In this document: positions 7,291 through 14,828 of the stretch, piece by piece | How the letters are laid out: each line of letters opens with the position of its first letter | Position numbering within the stretch: position 1 is the first letter of the stretch | DNA from: Janthinobacterium sp. FW305-129 | GTDB taxonomy: Bacteria > Pseudomonadota > Gammaproteobacteria > Burkholderiales > Burkholderiaceae_D | Reading direction: 5' to 3' | DNA length: 64,000 nucleotides | Assembly: GCF_020858115.1 (NCBI RefSeq) | Contig: NZ_JACYMM010000005.1 | Location: forward strand, 310,001-374,000 | The notes under the pieces: model-generated | What the model was told of the DNA's origin: nothing | What the model saw: the letters and a program-made list of their open reading frames with translations, nothing else | The model's database searches: none | Position numbers and translations under genes: made by a program

Positions 7291-8754
7291 ATGAACGAAG
7301 ACATCCTGATCAATATCACGCCGCAAGAAACGCGCGTCGCCCTCATCCTGCAGGGCGCCGTGCAGGAATTGCACATCGAGCGCACGCTCACGCGCGGCCT
7401 GGCCGGCAATGTGTATTCCGGCAAAGTGGTGCGGGTGTTGCCGGGCATGCAGTCGGCTTTCATCGACATCGGCCTGGAACGCGCCGCCTTCCTGCACGTG
7501 GCAGACATCTGGGAAGCGCGCGGCCACGATGGCCAGAACGCCACGCCCGCTCCCATCGAAAAAATCCTGTTTGACGGCCAGGTGCTGACGGTGCAGGTGA
7601 TCAAGGACCCCATCGGCACCAAGGGCGCGCGCCTGTCGACGCAGATTTCCATCGCCGGGCGCATGCTGGTGTACCTGCCGCAAGACAAGCACATCGGCAT
7701 CTCGCAGAAAATCGAAAAGGAAGCGGAGCGCGAACAGCTGCGCGTGCGCCTGCAAAGCCTGCTGCCGCCCGACGAAAAGGGCGGCTACATCGTGCGCACC
7801 ATGGCCGAAGACGCCTCCGACGCAGACCTGAAGGCGGACGTCGACTACCTGCGCAAGACCTGGAGCACCATCACGCACGGCGCGCGCACGCGTCCCGCCA
7901 CCAGCCTGCTGCACCAGGACTTGAACCTGGCGCAGCGCGTGCTGCGCGACTTCGTCGGCGATGAAACGGCCACCATCCAGGTCGATTCGCGCGAAAACTA
8001 CGTGAAATTGCGCGAATTCGCGGAAATCTATACGCCTAGCGAGCTGACGCGATTACAGCACTACACGGGCGAGCGCCCCCTGTTCGACCTGTACGGCGTG
8101 GAAGAAGAAATCCTGCGCGCCCTGGGCCGCCGCGTCGACCTGAAATCGGGCGGCTACCTGATCGTCGACCAGACGGAAGCGATGACCACGATCGACGTCA
8201 ACACGGGCGGCTTTGTGGGCGGGCGCAACTTCGCCGACACGATTTTCAAGACCAACCTGGAGGCGGCGCACGCCATCGCGCGCCAGCTGCGCCTGCGCAA
8301 CCTGGGCGGCATCATCATCCTCGACTTCATCGACATGGACAATGCCGAGCACCGCAACGCCGTGCTGGCTGAGCTGAAACGCACCTTGTCGCGCGACCGC
8401 ACCAAGGTTTCGGTGAGCAATTTCTCGCCGCTGGGCCTGGTGGAAATGACGCGCAAGCGCACGCGCGAATCGCTGGCGCACATCCTGTGCGAACCGTGCC
8501 CCGCCTGCGCCGGCAAGGGACAAGTCAAGACTTCGCGCACGATCTGCTATGAAATCCTGCGCGAACTGCTGCGCGAGGCAAAACAGTTCAACCCGCGCGA
8601 ATTCCGCATCCTCGCCTCACAGGAAGTGGTCGATCTGTTTTTGGAAGAGGAATCGCAGCACCTGGCCATGCTCGGTGACTTCATCGGCAAAAAAATCTCG
8701 CTGCAGGTGGAGAATGCTTACCACCAGGAGCAGTACGACGTGATTTTGATGTAG
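7291..8754 (+). CDS. rng: ribonuclease G
   Basis: A 487-residue endoribonuclease of the RNase E/G family that matures the 5' end of 16S rRNA and takes part in mRNA decay. It has the N-terminal LINITPQETRVAL strand and an S1 domain at about 37-125 (GNVYSGKVVRVLPGMQSAFI). The DNase I-like catalytic region shows in TIDVNTGGF and IILDFIDMD, with catalytic aspartates in the latter. The Zn-link is CEPCPACAGKG. It lacks the long scaffold tail of RNase E. ATG 7291 begins MNEDILINI as in homologues; the frame stays open upstream into maf but without support. The araC-type gene starts two bases past the stop. Confidence 0.97.
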   Translation: MNEDILINITPQETRVALILQGAVQELHIERTLTRGLAGNVYSGKVVRVLPGMQSAFIDIGLERAAFLHVADIWEARGHDGQNATPAPIEKILFDGQVLTVQVIKDPIGTKGARLSTQISIAGRMLVYLPQDKHIGISQKIEKEAEREQLRVRLQSLLPPDEKGGYIVRTMAEDASDADLKADVDYLRKTWSTITHGARTRPATSLLHQDLNLAQRVLRDFVGDETATIQVDSRENYVKLREFAEIYTPSELTRLQHYTGERPLFDLYGVEEEILRALGRRVDLKSGGYLIVDQTEAMTTIDVNTGGFVGGRNFADTIFKTNLEAAHAIARQLRLRNLGGIIILDFIDMDNAEHRNAVLAELKRTLSRDRTKVSVSNFSPLGLVEMTRKRTRESLAHILCEPCPACAGKGQVKTSRTICYEILRELLREAKQFNPREFRILASQEVVDLFLEEESQHLAMLGDFIGKKISLQVENAYHQEQYDVILM

Positions 8755-8756
8755 TC

Positions 8757-9548
8757 ATGCCGGGCACCACCGCCTTCTGGCGCGACCCGTTTCTCCCCCA
8801 CGTGGAAAGCCGGCGCGCCTGTCACAGCCGGGCGTGCTACAAGCCCCACAGCCATCCCACGTTTTCCATCGGCGCCGTCGACGCGGGCAGCAGCGTGTTT
8901 ACGGGCAGCCACGGCCGCCAGGCAGCGCTGCGCGCCGGCAGCCTGGTACTGGTGCCGGCCGGCTGCGTGCACGCCTGCAATCCCCTGCCTGACGCCGTCT
9001 GGAGCTACCAGATGCTGCATCTCGATGCGCAGTGGCTACAGGCGAATATCCCCCCGCTTTGCACAGACAGCGCCAGCGTGCTGCACGATCCTGCCCTGTA
9101 CGCGCAGTTCTGCGCCATGAATGCGCTGCTGTTCTCGCCCGCGCCCCCGGCCGAGAAGCAAGCCGCGCTGCTGGCCTTCCTGCACGCCTGCGCCGGTGCC
9201 AGCGGAGCGACCTCCTTGCCCTCGCGCGCGGCCCGCATCCCCGCGCAGCTGCGCCAGGTACTGCAGGCGCTGCAGGAACAGCCCCTGGCCAGCCTGGAGT
9301 CCTTGTCCGCACTGGCCGGCATGAGCCGTTACCAATTGATCCGCGCCTTCCGCGCCGCCACCGGCATGACGCCGCATGCCTACCAGCTGAATCTGAGTGT
9401 CAATCGCGCGCGCGACGGCGTGCAGGCAGGTAACGCACTGGCGGACATCGCTTGCGAACTGGGTTTTTCCGACCAGAGCCATCTGCAGCGCGTCTTCAAG
9501 GCGCATGCAGGCATCACGCCGGGGCGCTATCGCGGCCAGGGCGGCTAG
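8757..9548 (+). CDS. AraC-family transcriptional regulator
   Basis: A 263-residue regulator. Residues about 1-150 form a cupin-like effector domain that starts with a His-rich HSHPTFSIG region (KPHSHPTFSIGAVDAG). Residues about 165-262 hold the double helix-turn-helix: LASLESLSALAGMSRYQLIRAFRAATG, then an ALADIACELGFSDQSHLQRVFK helix pair and GITPGRYR at the end. This is the usual C-terminal AraC signature. It follows rng by two bases but belongs functionally with the LysE-type exporter 79 bases downstream, a common pairing in which the regulator senses the exported amino acid. The effector is not predictable from sequence alone. Confidence 0.92.
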   Translation: MPGTTAFWRDPFLPHVESRRACHSRACYKPHSHPTFSIGAVDAGSSVFTGSHGRQAALRAGSLVLVPAGCVHACNPLPDAVWSYQMLHLDAQWLQANIPPLCTDSASVLHDPALYAQFCAMNALLFSPAPPAEKQAALLAFLHACAGASGATSLPSRAARIPAQLRQVLQALQEQPLASLESLSALAGMSRYQLIRAFRAATGMTPHAYQLNLSVNRARDGVQAGNALADIACELGFSDQSHLQRVFKAHAGITPGRYRGQGG

Positions 9549-9627
9549 AACACCTGCAATTTTCTTCAATACAGGCTGTCGCCAGCCCCTGCATACTCGC
9601 GCATCGCCATTGCCGGAGCCGACTTAC

Positions 9628-10251
9628 ATGCAGGATTTTCTCTTCATCGCCGCCGCCCACTTTCTTTCCCTGCTGTCGCCCGGTCCCGATTTTTTCCTGA
9701 TCGCACGCACCTCGCTGGCCTACGGCTGGCGCGGCGCCGCCGGCACCTGCATGGGCATCACCGTGGCCAATGCGGTGTTCATCGTGGCGGCGTTTGGCGG
9801 ACTATCGGTGCTGCGGGCAGGCAGTACGGCATTCATGGTGGTGCGGCTGGCAGGATGCGCCTATCTGCTGTACCTGGGCTGGCTGTTCCTGCGCCATGCG
9901 GGCAAGAGCAGCCTGGATGCAAAGCCCGCCAGCGGCAAGGCGCGCTGGCGCGGCGGTATCGTGATGGGGTTTGTCTCCGCCATCCTGAACCCGAAGAATG
10001 CGCTGTTCTATGTCAGCCTGGCCACCGTGCTGGCCAGCAGGCAAACGAGTCCCGCTGCGATGGCGGCGTATGGCGCGTGGATGGTCTTTGTCGTGCTGGC
10101 GTGGGATATGACGGTAGCGCTGGCCATCGGCAGCACCGCCCTGCGGCAGCGCTTTACGCGCGCGCTGCCGTCACTGGAACGGCTGTCGGGCGTGATGCTG
10201 ATCGTACTGGCGCTGGTGCTGCTGGTTCAGGCGGGCAGCGGATCCAGGTAA
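9628..10251 (+). CDS. LysE/RhtB-family amino acid exporter
   Basis: A 207-residue inner-membrane protein with about six hydrophobic segments. The family signature near the N-terminus is present: LLSPGPDFFLIARTSLAYG (residues 14-32), followed by GITVAN. The SAILNPKNALFYVS segment in the middle is also typical of RhtB/LysE translocators. Such proteins export amino acids or derivatives such as homoserine, threonine or lysine; the substrate here is unknown. ATG 9628 places the signature at the expected distance. The last 25 bases overlap, tail to tail, a gene on the other strand. Confidence 0.92.
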   Translation: MQDFLFIAAAHFLSLLSPGPDFFLIARTSLAYGWRGAAGTCMGITVANAVFIVAAFGGLSVLRAGSTAFMVVRLAGCAYLLYLGWLFLRHAGKSSLDAKPASGKARWRGGIVMGFVSAILNPKNALFYVSLATVLASRQTSPAAMAAYGAWMVFVVLAWDMTVALAIGSTALRQRFTRALPSLERLSGVMLIVLALVLLVQAGSGSR

Positions 10252-10766
10252 AACACGGCATACACTTTCAAGGGCGTGGTTTCCGTGGCTTTTTCCGAAC
10301 GCACGACGGAGCAGTCGTCTGCCGCCAGGCTGCGCCAGTTCTGGATGCCCGCCTTGGCAAACATGGCGTGCGCGGGCGCGTTGGCGGCCAGGTCCAGCAC
10401 CAGGCAGGCGTTGCGCGGGCCGGCGCCGTAGTTGACGGCGCGGATCTCGATGCCGAAGGTCGTCATCCACGGCTCCCACAAACCTTTTTCCTTGCCGGCG
10501 GCCATGCGCTCGAGCATTTCGCCAAAGCTCAAGCCTTTCTTGACGGTGCTGCGCAGGGCTTGCAACGACGGCGCCAGGCGGGGATCGGCTTGCTTGTTGC
10601 CGGCACGGATCTCGGCGATCGCTTTCAATTCCTTGATGATGGCCGCATCGCGCTCCGTGTAGTCGCGCATGCGCGCGTAAAACTCGGCATCGAGGAAGGG
10701 ATTGACGGTCAGCTTGACGGCGCCCTCTTCGCGGCGTTTGGGGGAAGGCGTGTTGGTTTTGGTCAT
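10227..10766 (-). CDS. conserved-looking hypothetical protein
   Basis: A 179-residue soluble protein with a charged, helical N-terminal half (VNPFLDAEFYARMRDYTERD, then IIKELKAIAEI) and a more mixed C-terminal half ending in VYAVFYLDPLPA. No transmembrane segment, signal peptide or catalytic motif is seen. It ends inside the 3' end of the LysE-type gene (25 bases of convergent overlap). The gene is called because the antisense frames here are less protein-like, codon use matches neighbours, and the ATG gives a clean start. I do not recognise the family. Confidence 0.7.
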   Translation of the reverse strand: MTKTNTPSPKRREEGAVKLTVNPFLDAEFYARMRDYTERDAAIIKELKAIAEIRAGNKQADPRLAPSLQALRSTVKKGLSFGEMLERMAAGKEKGLWEPWMTTFGIEIRAVNYGAGPRNACLVLDLAANAPAHAMFAKAGIQNWRSLAADDCSVVRSEKATETTPLKVYAVFYLDPLPA

Positions 10767-10839
10767 GGCGATGGAGGGGCAAAATACGTTGAGGGGCGCC
10801 AGTGTACCACCTTGCGGCGGCGCGGCCCCAGGCGCGGCA

Positions 10840-11865
10840 TCAGCCCCTGGGAGCGGCCGTCGATTCGCGCACCACCAGTTCAGGTTTCAGGCGTACGTCG
10901 AGCACCGGGGAATCGGGCGAGGCTATGGTTTGCAGGATCAGCCGGGCCGCTTCCGTGCCGATGCCATGGTGGCGGATGCGGATGGTGGTCAGGGGCGGAC
11001 GGATCATGTCCATGTATGGCATGTCGTTGTGGCCCACCACGGAAATATCTTCAGGGCAACTCAAGCCCAGTTCACGGATGGCGTCGTAGCAGCCGATGGC
11101 CACCAGGTCGCTGCCCGTCACCACGGCCGTCGTCTGCGGCGACTGGCGCAGCAGTTCCAGCAGGGCCGCCTTGCCGCATTCGCGCGAATAGCCGCTGCTT
11201 TCAAACACGAACGCTTGCGAGGGATCGAGCTCGCTGGCCTGGATGGCGGCCAGGAAACCGAGGCGGCGCACGTGGCCGGTGGACAGGTTTTCCGGACCGG
11301 CAATGTGGGCGATATGGCGGTGCCCCAGCGCCAGCAAGTGTTCCACGGCCAGTCGCATGCCGACCACGTCGTCGCTGACGACGCAGGACGCGACGCCCGT
11401 CTCGTCGCTGCGGTTGACGGTGACGACAGGCACATTCTGGTCGATGCACATCTTGATGACGGGATCGTCGCGCCGTGCGGTAGCCAAAATCAGGCCATCG
11501 ACCTGCTGCCCCAGCAGGCGGTTGATGACGAACAGCTGTTCCTCCTCGTCGGCGCCCACGTTGGCGACGATGGCCAGGTAGCCATGCTTGCGCAAGCCTT
11601 CCTCGATGCCCAGCAGGATCGGCGGGAAAACGGCATTCGTGATGTCGGGCAAGACCACGCCGATGATGCGCGACTTGCGCGTGACGAGGGTGGAGGCGGC
11701 GCGATTCGGCCGGTAGCCGAGCCGGCCCGCTTCGGCCAGCACGCGCGCGGCCACCTCGGCGCTGACCATTTGCCGCGTTGCCGGGTTCATCACGCGCGAG
11801 ACGGTGGAAAAGTGCACGCCGCTGGCCCGCGCGACGTCGCTTAAGGTGGGGTTCTTGTTTGTCAT
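10840..11865 (-). CDS. LacI-family transcriptional regulator
   Basis: A 341-residue repressor. Residues 6-60 are the LacI helix-turn-helix and hinge (TLSDVARASGVHFSTVSRVMN, hinge RPNRAASTL). A periplasmic-binding-like effector domain follows from about residue 60 (IIGVVLPDI, GIEEGLRKHGY, VDGLILATA, HIAHIAGP, and VVGHNDMPYMDMIRPPLTTI near the end). ATG 11865 is chosen since homologues start just before the helix-turn-helix. It is divergent from the malic enzyme gene, with two near-palindromic LacI-type sites in the gap, so it probably controls both itself and that gene. The effector is unknown; a sugar, sugar acid or carboxylate would suit the context. Confidence 0.93.
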   Translation of the reverse strand: MTNKNPTLSDVARASGVHFSTVSRVMNPATRQMVSAEVAARVLAEAGRLGYRPNRAASTLVTRKSRIIGVVLPDITNAVFPPILLGIEEGLRKHGYLAIVANVGADEEEQLFVINRLLGQQVDGLILATARRDDPVIKMCIDQNVPVVTVNRSDETGVASCVVSDDVVGMRLAVEHLLALGHRHIAHIAGPENLSTGHVRRLGFLAAIQASELDPSQAFVFESSGYSRECGKAALLELLRQSPQTTAVVTGSDLVAIGCYDAIRELGLSCPEDISVVGHNDMPYMDMIRPPLTTIRIRHHGIGTEAARLILQTIASPDSPVLDVRLKPELVVRESTAAPRG

Positions 11866-11892
11866 GGGCTTCCCGGATCGCAATACCGTGAT

Positions 11893-11921
11893 TTTATCGC
11901 AAAAAATCCCCGCTCCGTCAA
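11893..11921 (-). promoter_or_regulatory. candidate promoter of the lacI-family gene
   Basis: On the minus strand TTGACG (11916-11921) is followed after 17 bases by GATAAA (11893-11898), a plausible sigma-70 pair about 30 bases before the start codon at 11865. The upstream operator at 11928-11941 lies just before the -35. Confidence 0.5.
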
Positions 11922-11927
11922 AAACCG

Positions 11928-11941
11928 AGCAAACGCTTGCA
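11928..11941. promoter_or_regulatory. LacI-family operator O1
   Basis: AGCAAACGCTTGCA is an imperfect inverted repeat (GCAAAC/GCTTGC) about the central CG step, the hallmark of LacI/CcpA-type operators. Thirteen of its 14 bases are identical to the second site at 12006-12019, 78 bases away centre to centre. It lies just upstream of the candidate lacI promoter. Confidence 0.8.
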
Positions 11942-11996
11942 TTGAAAGAATGCCGTTGCTCAAAGCGGTTTTGGTCGACTTAAGCACAATCCAGCC

Positions 11997-12025
11997 TTGA
12001 CAGCGTGCAAACGCTTGCATACCAT
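11997..12025 (+). promoter_or_regulatory. candidate malic enzyme promoter with operator in its spacer
   Basis: A perfect TTGACA (11997-12002), then a 17-base spacer, then TACCAT (12020-12025, four of six matches to TATAAT). The second LacI-type operator fills bases 4-17 of the spacer, so a bound repressor would directly exclude RNA polymerase. The predicted transcript would start near 12032, leaving a leader of about 40 bases. Confidence 0.7.
12006..12019. promoter_or_regulatory. LacI-family operator O2
   Basis: TGCAAACGCTTGCA, with central CG and GCAA/TTGC arms. It fits the general LacI/CcpA pattern TGNAANCGNWNNCW and duplicates the site at 11928-11941. It sits between the -35 and -10 of the malic enzyme promoter. 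Two copies 78 bases apart could allow looping, which is inference. Confidence 0.85.
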
Positions 12026-12072
12026 GGCTCGGATTGACCACTCGGGCCTTGTATGCCCTTCCCAGAATTCCT

Positions 12073-13329
12073 ATGTCTACTTCGCACAGCAAGCACGCCG
12101 AACAGAACGGCGAAACCTTCAACCTGAAAGAAGCCGCCCTCGCCTATCACGCGGAACCCCGCGCAGGCAAGATTTCCGTCACGCCAACCAAACCACTGGG
12201 CGACGCCCGTGCCCTGACCCTGGCGTACTCGCCGGGCGTGGCCTTCGCCTGCGAAGCCATCGTGGAAGATCCGCGCACGGCCGGCACCTACACCTCGCGC
12301 AGCAACCTGGTGGCCGTGATCACCAATGGCACCGCCGTGCTGGGCCTGGGCGACATCGGCCCGCTGGCCAGCAAACCCGTGATGGAAGGCAAAGCCTGCC
12401 TGTTCAAGCAGTTCGCCGATGTCGATGTGTTCGACATCGAACTGGCCGAAAACGATCCCGACCTGTTCATCGACACCGTGGTGCGCATGGAGCCGACCTT
12501 CGGCGGCATCAACCTGGAAGACATCAAGGCGCCCGACTGCTTCTACATCGAACAGCAATTGCGCAAACGCATGAACATTCCCGTCTTCCACGACGACCAG
12601 CATGGCACGGCCATCATCGTCGCGGCCGGAATCCTGAATGGCCTGGAACTGGTGGGCAAGGATATCGGCAACGTGAAAGTGGCCGTCTCGGGCGCCGGCG
12701 CGGCGTCGATCGCCTGCCTGGACCTGCTCGTTTCGCTGGGCCTGAACAAATCGCTGCTGAAGGTCTGCGACAGCCAGGGCGTGATCTACCCTGGCCGCGA
12801 TGCCAGCATGGAAGAGAACAAGGCGCGCTACGCGAATGACACGAGCGACCGCGACCTGGCCGACGCCATGGTCGGCGCCGACATCTTCATCGGCGTCTCG
12901 AAGGGCGGCGTGGTCAGCGCGCAGATGGTCGAATCGATGGCCGCCAAGCCCTTGATCTTCGCCCTGGCCAATCCGCATCCGGAAATCGCCCCTGAGAAGG
13001 TGCATGCCGTGCGTGACGACGCCATCGTGGCCACGGGCCGCTCGGATTACCCGAACCAGATCAACAACGTGCTGTGCTTCCCGTACATCTTCCGCGGCGC
13101 GCTCGACGTGGGCGCCACCACCATCAACGAAGAAATGAAGCTGGCCTGCGTGCGCGCCATCGCCGCACTGGCCAAGGAGCCATTGCCAGGCCACGAAAGC
13201 AGCGCGCTGACGCCGCTGCAACTGATTCCATCGCCATTCGATGAACGCCTGCGCAGCTGGGTCGCGCCTGCCGTATCGCAAGCAGCGATCGCCACGGGCG
13301 TGGCGACGCGCGTGCCCGCGACAGCCTGA
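12073..13329 (+). CDS. malic enzyme (short form, no phosphotransacetylase domain)
   Basis: A 418-residue oxidative decarboxylase converting malate to pyruvate with NAD(P)H formation. The malic N-terminal domain shows [17 protein letters not shown] and [16 protein letters not shown], then [12 protein letters not shown] with metal-binding acids. [12 protein letters not shown] leads into the NAD(P)-binding domain with [11 protein letters not shown]. Bacterial MaeB is often about 760 residues with a C-terminal phosphotransacetylase-like domain; this protein stops at the end of the NAD-binding domain, so it is the short stand-alone type. Cofactor preference cannot be read safely. ATG 12073 aligns with family starts; an in-frame ATG at 12034 lies at the predicted transcript start. 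Expression is probably repressed by the divergent LacI protein. A strong hairpin follows. Confidence 0.94.
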   Translation: MSTSHSKHAEQNGETFNLKEAALAYHAEPRAGKISVTPTKPLGDARALTLAYSPGVAFACEAIVEDPRTAGTYTSRSNLVAVITNGTAVLGLGDIGPLASKPVMEGKACLFKQFADVDVFDIELAENDPDLFIDTVVRMEPTFGGINLEDIKAPDCFYIEQQLRKRMNIPVFHDDQHGTAIIVAAGILNGLELVGKDIGNVKVAVSGAGAASIACLDLLVSLGLNKSLLKVCDSQGVIYPGRDASMEENKARYANDTSDRDLADAMVGADIFIGVSKGGVVSAQMVESMAAKPLIFALANPHPEIAPEKVHAVRDDAIVATGRSDYPNQINNVLCFPYIFRGALDVGATTINEEMKLACVRAIAALAKEPLPGHESSALTPLQLIPSPFDERLRSWVAPAVSQAAIATGVATRVPATA

Positions 13330-13388
13330 TGCGCATGGCAAGGACTTTCTTGCCTTAGCAAAATAACAGCAAGTTACCATTGCTTACA

Positions 13389-13419
13389 AAAAAACCATGG
13401 CTAAAAACCATGGTTTTTT
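13389..13419. terminator. Rho-independent terminator after malic enzyme
   Basis: AAAAAACCATGG (13389-13400) and CCATGGTTTTTT (13408-13419) form a perfect 12-base stem with a 7-base loop. The T-run end suits the plus strand; the A-run on the left could make it work in both directions. Confidence 0.85.
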
Positions 13420-13565
13420 CGTTTCTGCCCTTGGATACGGTCAAATCGTTATTAATAAGCACATATCATGCGAGCGTTTTGGCATGAACCTTCGATTACA
13501 ATGGCGGCTATTTTATGTTGCTACAGTTGCCATTGTGGCGACAACATGCGTTAACAAGGATATTC

Positions 13566-14777
13566 ATGCTCGGCCTGACTTCTGTTTCTGTTTTTCTTTT
13601 TTTTGCATTGGCGCTGGCTGTCAATAGCGGATATTCCCTTGGTGCACTGGTGCTCCTGCTCGCAAGCAGCTGGCTGCTATGGAAACGCCCCCGCCTGAAC
13701 CTGCAACGCCGGGATTATCTGATGCTCGGTACACTGCTACTGTATTTCGCCATTTTTACGGCCAATATGCTTTATCACGCCGATCCGGCGCGCGAACTCG
13801 ACATTCCCCTGCGTGCCCTGCTGGCCGCACCAGTGCTGCTGCTGCTGCTGGCATACCCACCCCGGCCGGAGGCATGGTGGAGCGGCCTGGTCATCGGCGC
13901 CATCAGTGGTACGGCTCTGGCTTCCTGGCAATTTTTCGCACTCGATGTATACCGCCCGCAAGCGGCAACCAGCAATGCCATCCACTATGGCAATGTCAGC
14001 ATGCTGCTTGGCATGCTAGCCCTATGTGGCATGGGATGGGCAAGTAAGCAGCGCCACCGCCTGGCATGGAGCCTGCTCCTGCTAGCCGGTGGCCTGTCCG
14101 GCATTCTGGGATCCGTCATCAGCGGCAGCCGTAGCGGCTGGCTGGTGTTACCCGCCTGTGGCTGCCTTTTTTCATACTATTATTCGAAGGGCCGCGGCGC
14201 ACGCTATCTGGCCGCTCTGCTCGGTGCACTGCTGGCGGCATTCCTGCTTGCCTATACACTTCCCAACTCCCGCATGCCCCAGCGCGTGGAAGTGGCTGTC
14301 AATGAGATCAAACAGTTCCAGGACAGCGACAATGTGACCACGTCGATTGGCCAGCGCATGGAAATGTGGCGCACCGCGATAGACATGTACCAGCAACGCC
14401 CCTGGACAGGCTTGGGCCGCAACGGTTACATGGAACAAAAATCGATGCTGGTGGATGAAGGCAAGGCCAACGTTGCCATACGCCGGCATACCAATGCCCA
14501 CAACGACTACCTCGATACGCTGGTCAAGCGCGGCATCATCGGCGTAATGGCCTTGTTGGCGCTCTTCCTCGTGCCGTTGCTCCTGTTTGCACGCGCCCTG
14601 CGCCAGAGTGCGCCCGCAGCCCAGCCCTATGCGCTGGCCGGCGTGGTGCTATGCACCTGCTACATGATTTTTGGCCTGACGACGAGTTCGCTAACCCTGA
14701 ATATCGGCATCATCATGCTGACCTTCCCGATGGTGATACTGTGGGCCATGTTGCGCCAGCAAGAACGCCTTGCCTGA
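13566..14777 (+). CDS. O-antigen ligase-family membrane protein
   Basis: A 403-residue inner-membrane protein with about ten hydrophobic segments and one large periplasmic loop (about residues 235-315). Typical Wzy_C/WaaL features are a SGSRSGW motif near residue 180, a GLGRNGY stretch in the loop and HNDYLDTLVKRGIIG just before the next helix. WaaL transfers polymerised O-antigen from undecaprenyl diphosphate to lipid A-core on the periplasmic face. ATG 13566 has a good ribosome site (AAGGA, 5 bases before); an in-frame ATG at 13515 would add 17 residues. It lies with msbA and a GT9 enzyme and away from the O-unit locus, as LPS core genes often do. A related family member such as a polymerase cannot be excluded. 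Confidence 0.87.
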   Translation: MLGLTSVSVFLFFALALAVNSGYSLGALVLLLASSWLLWKRPRLNLQRRDYLMLGTLLLYFAIFTANMLYHADPARELDIPLRALLAAPVLLLLLAYPPRPEAWWSGLVIGAISGTALASWQFFALDVYRPQAATSNAIHYGNVSMLLGMLALCGMGWASKQRHRLAWSLLLLAGGLSGILGSVISGSRSGWLVLPACGCLFSYYYSKGRGARYLAALLGALLAAFLLAYTLPNSRMPQRVEVAVNEIKQFQDSDNVTTSIGQRMEMWRTAIDMYQQRPWTGLGRNGYMEQKSMLVDEGKANVAIRRHTNAHNDYLDTLVKRGIIGVMALLALFLVPLLLFARALRQSAPAAQPYALAGVVLCTCYMIFGLTTSSLTLNIGIIMLTFPMVILWAMLRQQERLA

Positions 14778-14828
14778 GCTCGTTTTCCGCCTGACCGTTT
14801 TTGCTGTCCCTTGCAAGGAACCATACCG

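Noticed and set aside
10171-10782. Alternative minus-strand frame overlapping the hypothetical gene
   Set aside because: Arg/His/Gln-rich composition and no ribosome site; the overlapping 10227-10766 frame is more protein-like.
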